Positions 1-6,845 of a stretch of 20,158 nt of DNA are shown here, piece after piece. How positions within the stretch are numbered: the first letter of the stretch is position 1; each line of letters starts with the position of its first letter. The notes below the pieces were generated by a model that searched no databases, was not told the origin of the DNA, and saw only the letters and a program-made list of their open reading frames with translations. Source of the DNA: DP-20 sp964539925 (GTDB taxonomy: Bacteria; Desulfobacterota; Binatia; UBA9968). The stretch is taken from the NCBI GenBank assembly GCA_964539925.1, contig CAZILB010000064.1, forward strand, positions 1 to 20,158. Reading direction: 5' to 3'. Position numbers and translations under genes: made by a program.

Positions 1-6
1 ACGAAT

Positions 7-40
7 GCAGATTCTTCGTCGCAGGGCTTCTCAGAATGAC
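7..40. repeat. Dispersed GCAGATTCTTCG...TCAGAATGAC repeat arm
   Basis: This 34-base stretch begins GCAGATTCTTCG and ends TCAGAATGAC. The same arm recurs at 10488-10517, where an inverted partner accompanies it. It lies beyond the stop codon of the first gene and has no coding potential of its own. Any partner arm would lie to the left of the window. Confidence 0.6.
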
Positions 41-98
41 ATGCAGGGTCAATTCGGGGGCGGACTCGATGCTTAAAGTCTCGACCACACGGCGCGTA

Positions 99-1109
99 CT
101 ACCGCTGCGCGCCGAGAAGCCGGTCGATAAAGCCGCTCTCGTCGAGGTTGCGCACAAAGCGCGCGTCAGCCAAGTCTTCGACCCTGAGCGCGGCGACCTT
201 GGGATTCTGTTGCGCCATCAGTCTTTGGGCGTTGCGCAAACCGTCGATCGACGGATAAGGCTTGCGGTTGAGCGTCAGCAGATGATCCCGGTAGCCGTCC
301 TCGGCGACGGCGGGATCGCTGATGCGCAGATGCTTCATCAAAATTTTCAGCGCGACCGGTTTATTGGCCGGCAGTTGTACGAACACGAGGCTTTCGACCA
401 ATGCGGCGACGAGTTTCTCAATCGCCGCCGGTTGTTTTTCAAGATAGGCCCGCGTGACGCCGATGCCTAGACCTGGGAAGGTCGCGTTGGTCTTCGCGAG
501 ATCGACGAGCTGCGTGAAGCCCCTGTTTGCGAGGCGCTGGCTGAGCGCGGGGTCGAGCACCGCGGCATCGATACGGCCGGTTTCCAAGGCCTGGGCGATG
601 ACCACCGGATCGCCGATCGGGAAAAACGAGATGTTATCGCGCTTGGGCTCCAGTCCGAGCGCTTCCAGCGCCAGCATCGCGTACATCCAGGTGCTGCCGA
701 CGATGCTTTGCACGCCGAAGCGCTTGCCGCGCAGTTGCTCGGCCTTTTGGATCTGCGGGCTGGCGATCAGCTTCCAACTCACCCGGCTGGAGATCGACGT
801 GAGCATTTTGACATCGACGCCCTGCGCGGCGGCGCCCAGGACGGATACCCCTGAAGTGAACGCCGCGTTGATTTCGCCCGTCAACAAGCTCGCGACCAAC
901 GTCGCACCGCCGCGGATCAGGATCAGCCTGGCGTCAAGGCCGTGCTTGGCGAAGATTCTCTGCTCTTCCGCCGCCCAGAGGCTCAACGCGCTGCTGCTGA
1001 CGGAGGCAACCCCGATATTGACGCGGACCGCCGCGCCCTCCGCGCCGAAAACGAAGGCCGGAAACAAGAGAAGCGCAAAGAGAGACAGTCGGACAATTAT
1101 CATGTTCAT
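99..1109 (-). CDS. ABC transporter substrate-binding protein (SsuA/THI5/NMT1-like), 336 aa
   Basis: Predicted periplasmic solute-binding protein of the NitT/TauT (SsuA, THI5/NMT1-like) class, which hands small organic or sulfonate-like substrates to an ABC importer. The chosen start gives a classic signal peptide: a short basic N-terminus (MNMIIVR), a hydrophobic stretch (LSLFALLLFPAFVFG) and an Ala-rich end. The mature protein then opens VRVNIGVASVSSSALSLW, and a block reading 'GLDARLILIRGGATLVASLL' follows, as is typical of the fold (E-G-L-[DE]-V, then a loop contacting the ligand). Upstream in-frame codons add about 55 charged residues before the signal peptide and were rejected. The Shine-Dalgarno sequence is weak. 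No permease or ATPase gene is adjacent, so it is an orphan binding protein here. The ligand cannot be read from sequence. Confidence 0.85.
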   Translation of the reverse strand: MNMIIVRLSLFALLLFPAFVFGAEGAAVRVNIGVASVSSSALSLWAAEEQRIFAKHGLDARLILIRGGATLVASLLTGEINAAFTSGVSVLGAAAQGVDVKMLTSISSRVSWKLIASPQIQKAEQLRGKRFGVQSIVGSTWMYAMLALEALGLEPKRDNISFFPIGDPVVIAQALETGRIDAAVLDPALSQRLANRGFTQLVDLAKTNATFPGLGIGVTRAYLEKQPAAIEKLVAALVESLVFVQLPANKPVALKILMKHLRISDPAVAEDGYRDHLLTLNRKPYPSIDGLRNAQRLMAQQNPKVAALRVEDLADARFVRNLDESGFIDRLLGAQR

Positions 1110-1318
1110 TCGAACCAGAAATCTCGCCCGGTCATTTTTAAGTTCTTCAGGGTTTAGTGTGAGGCAATACTCGGAAATTTCACCGCCGAGGCGTGGAGGG
1201 CGCGAAGAAACTTGCGTAAAAATCATTGCTCGAACAAACTCTCTGCAAACTGGGCGTCTCCTTCGAAAATACATGTGCAGGGATGATCTGCACAGCGGAG
1301 AGGCCGCCCGGTTCCGTC

Positions 1319-1388
1319 ATACCCGCGAAAGCGGGTATCCGGGCTAATTCGGCGGAAAACAAACCTGGATTCCCGCCTGCGCGGGAAT
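1319..1388. repeat. Pair of palindromic repeats in head-to-head orientation
   Basis: Two hairpins of the same family. The first is ATACCCGC (1319-1326), loop gaaa, GCGGGTAT (1331-1338). The second is ATTCCCGC (1369-1376), loop ctgc, GCGGGAAT (1381-1388). Reverse-complementing the second unit gives the same extended order as the first (CRTYAT-palindrome-ATCC-RGG), so the two units are inverted copies able to fold singly or together. Short palindromic intergenic repeats of this ATTCCCGC type are common in bacteria. The space 1110-1534 (425 bp) holds only this pair and the repeat head at 1466-1501; I see no gene in it. Confidence 0.75.
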
Positions 1389-1465
1389 AACGAGTCAAGA
1401 GTAGAACGCTGTGCAGGGAAATCCCTCCGTTTTCATTCTTGGGGGACGAGCGTAAGCTCATGACT

Positions 1466-1501
1466 CACTCTGTGGCGACTTCTTCTTCACAAGAATCCCA
1501 G
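1466..1501 (-). repeat. Conserved repeat head (CTGGG...TGTGAAGAA...CCACAGAG), copy 1
   Basis: Read on the minus strand from 1501, this begins CTGGGATTCTTGTGAAGAAG and continues to CCACAGAGTGAG. The same head starts the elements at 2727, 8540 (minus), 10770 (minus) and 19953. No clear opposite arm follows here, so this looks like a truncated copy. Confidence 0.5.
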
Positions 1502-1534
1502 AAGAACCCGTTTTTATAACTCCCCCGGTGCTTG

Positions 1535-2566
1535 TCATCCGCCCATCACGTTCTTCATCGAGGAGATCACTTCCTCCGGCTGGTTCAACACCTCCTTGGA
1601 TAACGCCTCCATCTCGTCGCCGTGAATCAGCTCGGCTACGAGACCCATCTTCTTGGACTCGGCGACGAGTTCGGGGCTCGTGAGTGCCTTGGCATAGGCC
1701 GCGCGAAGAATTTTAACTTGCTCCGGCGGCGTGCCTGGCGGAGCGAACATGGGCGCACTGCCGAATTCGCCGGATCCCAGCATCACGTTCACTAAACGGC
1801 GATCCAACTCAGACGTTTTGTACTGGTCCATCAACTCGTTGAAAAGCGGCGTTTCCGGTATCCGCGGATCGCGTTTTTTCCCGCCGAAAACCAACACGCG
1901 CACCAGGTTTTTGCTGCGCCACGAATGGAACGGCTCGCGGCCGAAGAAAACCTGGATGGTGAAGGCGCGGCATTGCACCTCGCCGCGTTCCACCGCCAGT
2001 TCGATATCGGCTCCGCCTTTATAGCCCGTCACCAGTTGGAATTTCGCGCCGATGGCTCGTTCGAGCAGCTTGGGCAAATAATAGCCGGTGTTGCCCGTGC
2101 CGGTGACACCGCATTTCGGCGGCACGGTGGCATTGCGCACGTCATGGATCGTTTTGTAAGGCGCGTCGGCCCACATGTAAAGGAGCGGGCTGGTCCGGGT
2201 GGTGCTGCCCACCCAGCTAAATTTCGACCAATCGAACTTGGCTTCGGGTTTTTTCAGGAGTTGCTCGAAATAAAGCGCCGCGTTGTTCACCCCCAGCGTG
2301 AGACCGTCGGGCTTGGCGACCCCGTAGATGTAATTGGTCGCGACCATCGAGCCGGCACCCGGCATCACCTGCACGACCGTCGAAGGATTGCCGGGAATAT
2401 GTTTGCTCAGTTGTGGCGCGATCATGCGCGCCCACAGGTCATGGGCGCTGCCGGCCGGATAGCCGACAACTATCCGAAGACTCTTGCCCTGGTAATAGGG
2501 AGTTTGCGCAGCAAGCTCTGCCCCCCAAAGAAACATCATCAGAAACCCAATGCTCATCGCCTTCAT
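1535..2566 (-). CDS. Tripartite tricarboxylate transporter substrate-binding protein (TctC/Bug family), 343 aa
   Basis: Predicted periplasmic binding protein of the Bug/TctC family, which captures carboxylates or related organic anions for TctAB-type carriers. The ATG at 2566 is preceded by AGGAGG (2571-2576) four bases away. It gives a signal peptide MKAMSIGFLMMFLWGAELAA ending in an Ala-x-Ala-type site. The family's N-terminal pattern follows: 'YYQGKSLRIVVGYPAGSAHD' then 'LWARMIAPQLSKHIPGNP' and 'VQVMPGAGS'. The C-terminal block APPGTPPEQVKILRAAYAKA is also family-typical. Length is normal. No TctA/TctB membrane partner is visible, which is common because Bug genes are often scattered. It shares its strand with the ABC-type binding protein about 425 bp downstream, but the repeats between them argue against a shared transcript. 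The ligand is unknown. Confidence 0.88.
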   Translation of the reverse strand: MKAMSIGFLMMFLWGAELAAQTPYYQGKSLRIVVGYPAGSAHDLWARMIAPQLSKHIPGNPSTVVQVMPGAGSMVATNYIYGVAKPDGLTLGVNNAALYFEQLLKKPEAKFDWSKFSWVGSTTRTSPLLYMWADAPYKTIHDVRNATVPPKCGVTGTGNTGYYLPKLLERAIGAKFQLVTGYKGGADIELAVERGEVQCRAFTIQVFFGREPFHSWRSKNLVRVLVFGGKKRDPRIPETPLFNELMDQYKTSELDRRLVNVMLGSGEFGSAPMFAPPGTPPEQVKILRAAYAKALTSPELVAESKKMGLVAELIHGDEMEALSKEVLNQPEEVISSMKNVMGG

Positions 2567-2726
2567 ATCGCCTCCTGTCAACAGGGTTGTCCCGCGTCGA
2601 GAACTCGCCGAAGCCGCTGCCGCCTCGGAACATAAGGCAACTCGAAAACCGCCGTCAAGCGGAATCTTAGCGATCAAGTCGGTCCGTCGCGCGGAGGGCC
2701 TAGCCAGCGTGCGAAATTGACTATTC

Positions 2727-2840
2727 AGGGTTTACTGTGAAGAATCATTCACCGCAGAGACATAGAGTTCGCAGCGGATTTTGTTCAAGAGGCTATCCTT
2801 ATTCGATGATCTCCGCACCCTCGGCGCCTCGGCGGTGCAA
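2727..2840 (+). repeat. About 112-bp dispersed inverted-repeat element (copy in + orientation)
   Basis: The element starts with CAGGGTTTACTGTGAAGAAT, runs into the left arm TTCACCGCAGAGACATAGAG, has a central TATCCTTAT segment, and ends with the right arm CTCCGCACC|CTCGGCGCC|TCGGCGGTG (2811-2837), which has a 9-bp period. It aligns over its whole length with the reverse complement of 10661-10770, including the centre. It fills most of the 375-bp space 2567-2941. The rest holds a small hairpin (TTCCTT-cgc-AAGGAA, 2851-2865) and a segment (2864-2878) found inverted at 8132-8146. Confidence 0.7.
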
Positions 2841-2941
2841 TCTCCGAGCTTTCCTTCGCAAGGAAGCCTGAAGACCCTAAAATTGACTCCCGCGCTGAGT
2901 TGAGATACGAACGCCAGAGGCGGAGGAGGGGCCACAACAGC

Positions 2942-3331
2942 ATGAAGACTCATTCGCTGGTTGCGATCAGGAGCTGCGAGCGCAGCCGCCGCGGCTTTAC
3001 CCTAATCGAAATTCTGGTGGTCGTGGCGGTCATTGGCTTGTTGGTCGCGATTGCGATTCCCCAGTTTTTGAATTATCGGCGCCAGAGCGTTGACGCGCAG
3101 ATGAAGTCGGATCTCAGAAATGCCGCGGTTGCCGTTGAAAGTTATTATGTCAGACGATCGATTTATCCGCTTTCCCTTGCCGAGGTCACGCCGTTTGGTT
3201 TCCAGCCCACCGATGGAGTGACCTTGTCTCTGGTTATCGTTTCACAAGGCGCGTATTCGCTCACGGCCGCAAAACCCGGCGGCACTCAGGCGAGCTTTAC
3301 CTATCAAAGCGTCACGGGCTCGATCCAGTGA
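2942..3331 (+). CDS. Type IV pilin-like protein with prepilin cleavage site, 129 aa
   Basis: Secreted pilin or pseudopilin subunit. A short basic leader ends ERSRRG18, followed by F19-T-L-I-E23, the classical type III signal with cleavage between Gly18 and Phe19 and the conserved Glu at +5. A hydrophobic N-terminal helix follows (ILVVVAVIGLLVAIAIPQFL). The roughly 90-residue remainder (NYRRQSVDAQMKSDLRNAA...) resembles short major pilins such as Geobacter PilA-N-type proteins more than large pseudopilins. The ATG at 2942 has a purine-rich GGAGGAGGGG about ten bases upstream; a TTG at 2900 is in frame but would put that site inside the coding region. No pil assembly gene lies nearby, so it is a lone subunit gene. 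Whether it builds a pilus or serves in a type II secretion-like system is open. Confidence 0.85.
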   Translation: MKTHSLVAIRSCERSRRGFTLIEILVVVAVIGLLVAIAIPQFLNYRRQSVDAQMKSDLRNAAVAVESYYVRRSIYPLSLAEVTPFGFQPTDGVTLSLVIVSQGAYSLTAAKPGGTQASFTYQSVTGSIQ

Positions 3332-3351
3332 CCGACGACGACTAGTCCGTC

Positions 3352-3378
3352 TTGAACGGTTTGAACGACTTGAACCCG
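3352..3378. repeat. Three tandem TTGAACNNN 9-mers
   Basis: TTGAACGGT, TTGAACGAC and TTGAACCCG follow each other with an exact 9-bp period just after the pilin gene. The same 9-mer builds both arms of the inverted structure at 5616-5767. Confidence 0.7.
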
Positions 3379-3446
3379 CAATCGTCACTGCACAGAAGCC
3401 CAGCTTCTCGCATCTCGAATTATTTCCCTTCATAAGGAGATAGCGC

Positions 3447-3740
3447 ATGATTCACGAAATCCTGGTCCAGTCTGTCGAACTGGAGAAACGCGACGAGTAC
3501 ATCGAGGTTTTCGGCGACATCTTAAAAAAGGCCAATTACGCCGGCTCCCACGGCATCAAATTTTTCACCAGCATCGAAGACCCGAGCCGGGTAATCTTGA
3601 TGATCGAATGGGACACCGTCGAGGCCCACACCCAGCACCGCGGCACCCCGACGCACAACGCCATGCGCGAGGCGACGGCGCGTTATCAGACCCAAAAGAG
3701 CGACGGCGGCCATTTCCTGATGCACGCAGTGAAGGGCTGA
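3447..3740 (+). CDS. Antibiotic biosynthesis monooxygenase-like (ABM-fold) small protein, 97 aa
   Basis: Small cytosolic protein of about 97 residues with the pattern of dimeric alpha-beta barrel (ABM, PF03992-like) proteins. It has an N-terminal strand (MIHEILVQSVELEK), a helix (RDEYIEVFGDILKKA), a strand with a Gly/Phe core (GSHGIKFFTSIEDPSRVIL), then the typical 'MIEWDTVEAHTQH' segment and a C-terminal helix. The start is well supported: AAGGAGA at 3434-3440, six bases before the ATG. Family members include cofactor-free quinol monooxygenases, haem-degrading enzymes and many proteins of unknown role. No haem or catalytic motif can be assigned by eye, so the reaction is not known. It lies upstream of the selenoprotein gene, separated by 200 bp containing a possible promoter, so co-transcription is not assured. 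Confidence 0.72.
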   Translation: MIHEILVQSVELEKRDEYIEVFGDILKKANYAGSHGIKFFTSIEDPSRVILMIEWDTVEAHTQHRGTPTHNAMREATARYQTQKSDGGHFLMHAVKG

Positions 3741-3792
3741 ACCTTCTCCCGGCTCACCTCTCACGCCTTGCGCGCCAAACCTACGTAACCGC

Positions 3793-3821
3793 TTGACGCT
3801 CGCGCGATATTTCGCATAAGT
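3793..3821 (+). promoter_or_regulatory. Candidate sigma70-type promoter upstream of the selenoprotein gene
   Basis: TTGACG (3793-3798) is followed after 16 to 17 bases by CATAAG/ATAAGT (3815-3821). It lies about 120 bp before the ATG at 3941, in the only gene-free space before that gene. The match was made by eye and the -10 is imperfect. Confidence 0.3.
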
Positions 3822-3940
3822 TCACGCAAGCAAAGCATGGGTCGTTTTGGGCCGTTTGTGCCATGCAGCGCCTGAATTGAGAACTGCTTTTCTTTGAATG
3901 GTGTCAGAACCAATGATCAATCGCGTTGGAGGATATGCCC

Positions 3941-5602
3941 ATGGCTGACAATTTGGCTGGAACCCAACGAATCTCCGTACTCAATCCCGTGGGGTTTCCG
4001 CCCAAGATAGTGCCGAAACCGATGGCCCCGCGGCTCGAAAGCCTCGACGGCAAAACCATTTACTTGGTCGACCCGCGCTTCGACGATTCCGGGCTCTTTC
4101 TGCGCCAGGTGCAGGATTGGTTTGCCGAGCACATGCCGTCGGTAAGCACCCAGATCGTGGAGATGTCGAGTGTCTATACGAAAGACGATCCAAAGACCTG
4201 GGAATTGATCAAGACGAACGCCGACGGCGCCATCGTCGGCGTCGGCCATTGAAGCACCTGTGCGCCGGCGGTCGCCGTGCATGCAATGACCATCGACAGC
4301 AAGTATGGGGTGCCAACGGTGGCGATCCATACCCACGTGTTTGAAAAAGTCGTGGACTCGGTAAATCGCGTACACGGCATGCCCCAGGCGCCGCGCGCTT
4401 TCGTACCTCAGCCGGTAATGGGCAAGACCGCCGGCCAGCTGCGCGCCTACGTCGACGGCAAAGACCCGCTCAGCGGCAGGCCGGTGATGCAGGAGGTCAT
4501 CGAAGGGCTCACGCGCCCGCCCAACGGCGTCGGTGCGAAGGACGCCAGATACGAACGCTCGACGCCGCGCTTGGTCGATGCCGACACGGCCGATCACTTG
4601 CATCGACTGTTCCTCGACAATGACTGGACCGACAAGCTGCCGATTATTTTGCCGACGGAAAAGCGCGTGGCCGAGATGCTGGCGCACACGAGCCACAAAT
4701 CCGATGAAGTGGTCGGCCACATGCGTTCGACCCACTTCCGCGAATACTGGGAATACACGGTGGAAAAGGTCGCGGTGAACGCCGTGATGGCCGGCGCGCG
4801 GCCGGAATATTTTCCGGTGATTCTCGCCCTGGCCTCCACCGGCGTCAGCGCCCGCGGCAGCACCACCAGCTCCATGGCCGCCATGGTCGTGGTCAACGGT
4901 CCGATCCGCGACGAGCTCAAGATGAACTCGGGAACCGGCGCGATGGCGCCCTACAATCACGCCAACGCGACCATCGGCCGGGCCTACGGGCTACTCTCGC
5001 AGAATCTTCAGGGCAGCTCGGTGCCGGGCGTCACCTACATGGGCTCCCAGGGCAACAACTACGCCTACAACAGCGTGACCTTTGCCGAGAACGAGGAACG
5101 CAGTCCGTGGGCGCCGTTTCACGTCCAGCATGGCTTCAAACCGACGGACAGCGCAGTGAGCGTCTTCACCGGCTGCCGCTCGACGGCGTTTACCCTCGGC
5201 GTGCGCGAAAAATATTGGCGCGAGCATGTGCGCAATATGTTGCGCGGCATGGACGCGCACAGCGCGCCGACCTTTGTGCTCGATCCGATCGCCGCGCGCC
5301 AGTTTATCGACCGCGGTGGATTCGACACCAAGGAAAAAATGATCGAATGGGTTTATGAGAACGCGCTGATGCCCGCCGGGGAATATTGGGATTACCAGCT
5401 CATTCAGAACTACATTTACCCGCGGGCAACCTTCGGTGAAGAGCCCTACGCCTCCAGGTTGAAAGCCGCGTCCGACGAATGGATTCGCATATTCAAGCCC
5501 GATGAAATACACATCGTCGTGGTCGGCGGTGAAACCAACGGCTACTGGCGCATCATCGGCTGCAATTATCAGAAGACCGTTTCGGTGGACGAATGGCGGT
5601 AA
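3941..5602 (+). CDS. Predicted selenoprotein, UGSC-like (U-S-T-C motif), read through TGA 4250-4252; 553 aa
   Basis: One reading frame runs from ATG 3941 (GGAGGA at 3928-3933, seven bases upstream) to TAA 5600, broken only by TGA at codon 104. Around it the protein reads 'DGAIVGVGH-U-STCAPAVAV', a U-x-x-C redox motif (Sec104, Cys107) after a hydrophobic strand, as in thioredoxin-like or UGSC-family selenoproteins. Homology-like sequence continues without a shift ('HAMTIDSKYGVPTVAIHTHV'). Residues 1 to about 150 form the putative redox domain. The remaining 400 residues are an unrecognised region with conserved-looking blocks (VVVNGPIRDELKMNSGTGAM, YNHANATIGRAYGLL, AENEERSPWAPFHVQHGF) and two further Cys (VFTGC, IIGC). 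There is no signal peptide, so it is probably cytosolic. A SECIS-like hairpin begins seven bases after the TGA. The downstream TrxR-like gene is a likely partner. The alternative is a nonsense mutation, but the hairpin and UxxC context argue against it. Substrate unknown. Confidence 0.85.
4259..4283 (+). promoter_or_regulatory. Predicted bacterial SECIS hairpin for Sec insertion at TGA 4250
   Basis: The upper helix pairs C4266-G4277, G4267-C4276, G4268-C4275 and C4269-G4274 around the tetraloop GGUC (4270-4273). C4265 is bulged. The lower helix pairs G4264-U4278, C4263-G4279, G4262-C4280 and U4261-A4281, with two more wobble pairs below. The first loop G is 18 bases after the UGA. As I recall it, the E. 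coli fdhF SECIS also has a GGUC loop, a four-pair upper helix and one bulged 5' base (U17), with its first loop G at about 19. Folded by hand only; no energy was calculated. Confidence 0.75.
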
Positions 5603-5615
5603 GAATCATGCGTTC

Positions 5616-5767
5616 GTTCAAATCGTTCAAGGCGTTCAACCGCTGCGCTCCGTTCAAACCCCCACTTTCTTCGATGTTGCCCGTGACAAGTTTTCCTCCC
5701 CCGCGACGCGGGGGAGGATCAAGGAGGGGGCTTGAACGATTTGAACGTTTTGAACGGCTTGAACCAA
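5616..5767. repeat. Inverted element with 9-bp-periodic GTTCAA / TTGAAC arms
   Basis: Left arm: GTTCAA at 5616, 5625, 5634 and 5652, all in a 9-bp register (the unit at 5643 is degenerate). Right arm: TTGAAC at 5732, 5741, 5750 and 5759, also every 9 bp. The arms are reverse complements and could fold into a long hairpin in the 175-bp space between the selenoprotein and TrxR-like genes. A nested palindrome lies at 5695-5717. Confidence 0.8.
5695..5717. repeat. Nested GC-rich palindrome CCTCCCCCGC-gac-GCGGGGGAGG
   Basis: A perfect 10-bp stem (5695-5704 with 5708-5717) with a three-base loop, lying inside the larger TTGAAC element. A downstream AAGGAGGGGG (5721-5730) resembles part of the same unit. 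No T-tract follows, so it is not a standard rho-independent terminator. Confidence 0.7.
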
Positions 5768-5777
5768 AGAACTTACG

Positions 5778-6698
5778 ATGGCTACTTACGATGTTATAGT
5801 CATCGGCTCCGGCCTCGCCGGTCTTACCGCGGGCCTCTTCGCCGCGCGCCAGGACCTCACAACGCTGATCCTGGAAGCGAACATTCCCGGCGGCCATCTC
5901 ATCAGCATCGACAAGATCGAAGATTTTCCCGGTTTTCCGGATGGCATAGCGGGTTATGATTTGTGTCCCGCCGTGCAGCACCAGGCCGCCGATTGCGGCG
6001 CGACATTCGAACGCGCCGAAGTGCAGAGTCTGACGTCGCAGGGTCGGTTCTGGTCCGTGGCCACATCAGAGAACCGGAATCTCGCCAAAGCCGTCATCGT
6101 CGCCACCGGCTCCTCGCTCAAAGATCTCGGCGTGCCCGGCGAGTCGAAGTTGATGGGCCGCGGCATCAGTCACTGCGCCAGCTGCGACGGTCCGCTCTAC
6201 AAAGGGCAGACTGTCGGCGTAGCCGGCGGCGGCGACTCGGCGCTGCAAGAGGCGCTCGCGCTGGCGAACTACGCCGACCGCGTGCTCGTGATGCATCAGG
6301 GCAGCGAATTTTCCGCGCAGCGAACGTATCAACAGAGAGTTTTGAGCGAGGCTAAAATCACCCCGCACTATCGAACCGCCGTCGAAGAAGTTCTCGGCGA
6401 CGAAAAAGTCAGCGGCGTGCGAATGCGCGATCTGGCATCGGGCGAAAGTTCCCAGATCGATCTTGCCGGCCTGTTCGTTTACATCGGCATGAAGCCGAAC
6501 ACCGAACTCTTGCAGGGCATTCTCCAGCTGAGCGATACCGGGCACGTGCCGACGGACGTTTCGATGAAAACCGAAAGACCCGGTCTTTACGCCGTCGGCG
6601 ATATCCGACAACATTCGGCGGCGCAAGCGATCACCTCGGCCGGCGACGGCGCCACCGCGGCAATGGCGGCCGTGCGCTATATTAAAGAAGCGTTTTGA
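5778..6698 (+). CDS. Thioredoxin-reductase-like FAD protein with CASC redox centre, 306 aa
   Basis: Low-molecular-weight thioredoxin reductase family flavoprotein. It shows an N-terminal FAD dinucleotide fold (VIVIGSGLAGLTAG, residues 7-19), the substrate-side 'PGGHLISIDKIEDFPGFPDG', the redox-active disulfide C133-A-S-C136-D in the NAD(P)-type domain, a second GxGxx motif (VAGGGDSALQEA) and the closing FAD motif 'GLYAVGDIR'. The family's usual HRRxxxR patch, which binds the 2'-phosphate of NADPH, is replaced by 'HQGSEFSAQR'. NADH or another donor may therefore be used. Length is normal. It follows the selenoprotein on the same strand after 175 bp of inverted repeats, which suggests that it reduces the U-x-x-C centre; that is inference. 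The Shine-Dalgarno sequence before ATG 5778 is weak. Confidence 0.88.
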   Translation: MATYDVIVIGSGLAGLTAGLFAARQDLTTLILEANIPGGHLISIDKIEDFPGFPDGIAGYDLCPAVQHQAADCGATFERAEVQSLTSQGRFWSVATSENRNLAKAVIVATGSSLKDLGVPGESKLMGRGISHCASCDGPLYKGQTVGVAGGGDSALQEALALANYADRVLVMHQGSEFSAQRTYQQRVLSEAKITPHYRTAVEEVLGDEKVSGVRMRDLASGESSQIDLAGLFVYIGMKPNTELLQGILQLSDTGHVPTDVSMKTERPGLYAVGDIRQHSAAQAITSAGDGATAAMAAVRYIKEAF

Positions 6699-6845
6699 CA
6701 AGGTTGGAAACCCGGCATTGACTCGGCATGCGACAAACAGGAAGGCCCGTGCGGCTAAGTTTTGCGTTGCTTGCGCGGCGTTCTGACTGCCAAGGTTAAC
6801 ACGGCGGGACGGTCAAGAGACCGGCACCGTTGGCTTCGCTCGATA

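Noticed and set aside
3926..3943. TTG 3926 or ATG 3935 as start of the selenoprotein
   Set aside because: The ribosome site GGAGGA lies at 3928-3933, so these starts overlap it or are too close. ATG 3941 has normal spacing.
3926..4252. A separate 103 to 108-residue protein ending at TGA 4250, with a second gene starting at GTG 4277
   Set aside because: Both pieces lie in one frame, GTG 4277 has no ribosome site, and the TGA falls at the first position of a UxxC motif just before a SECIS-like hairpin. One selenoprotein explains the data better.
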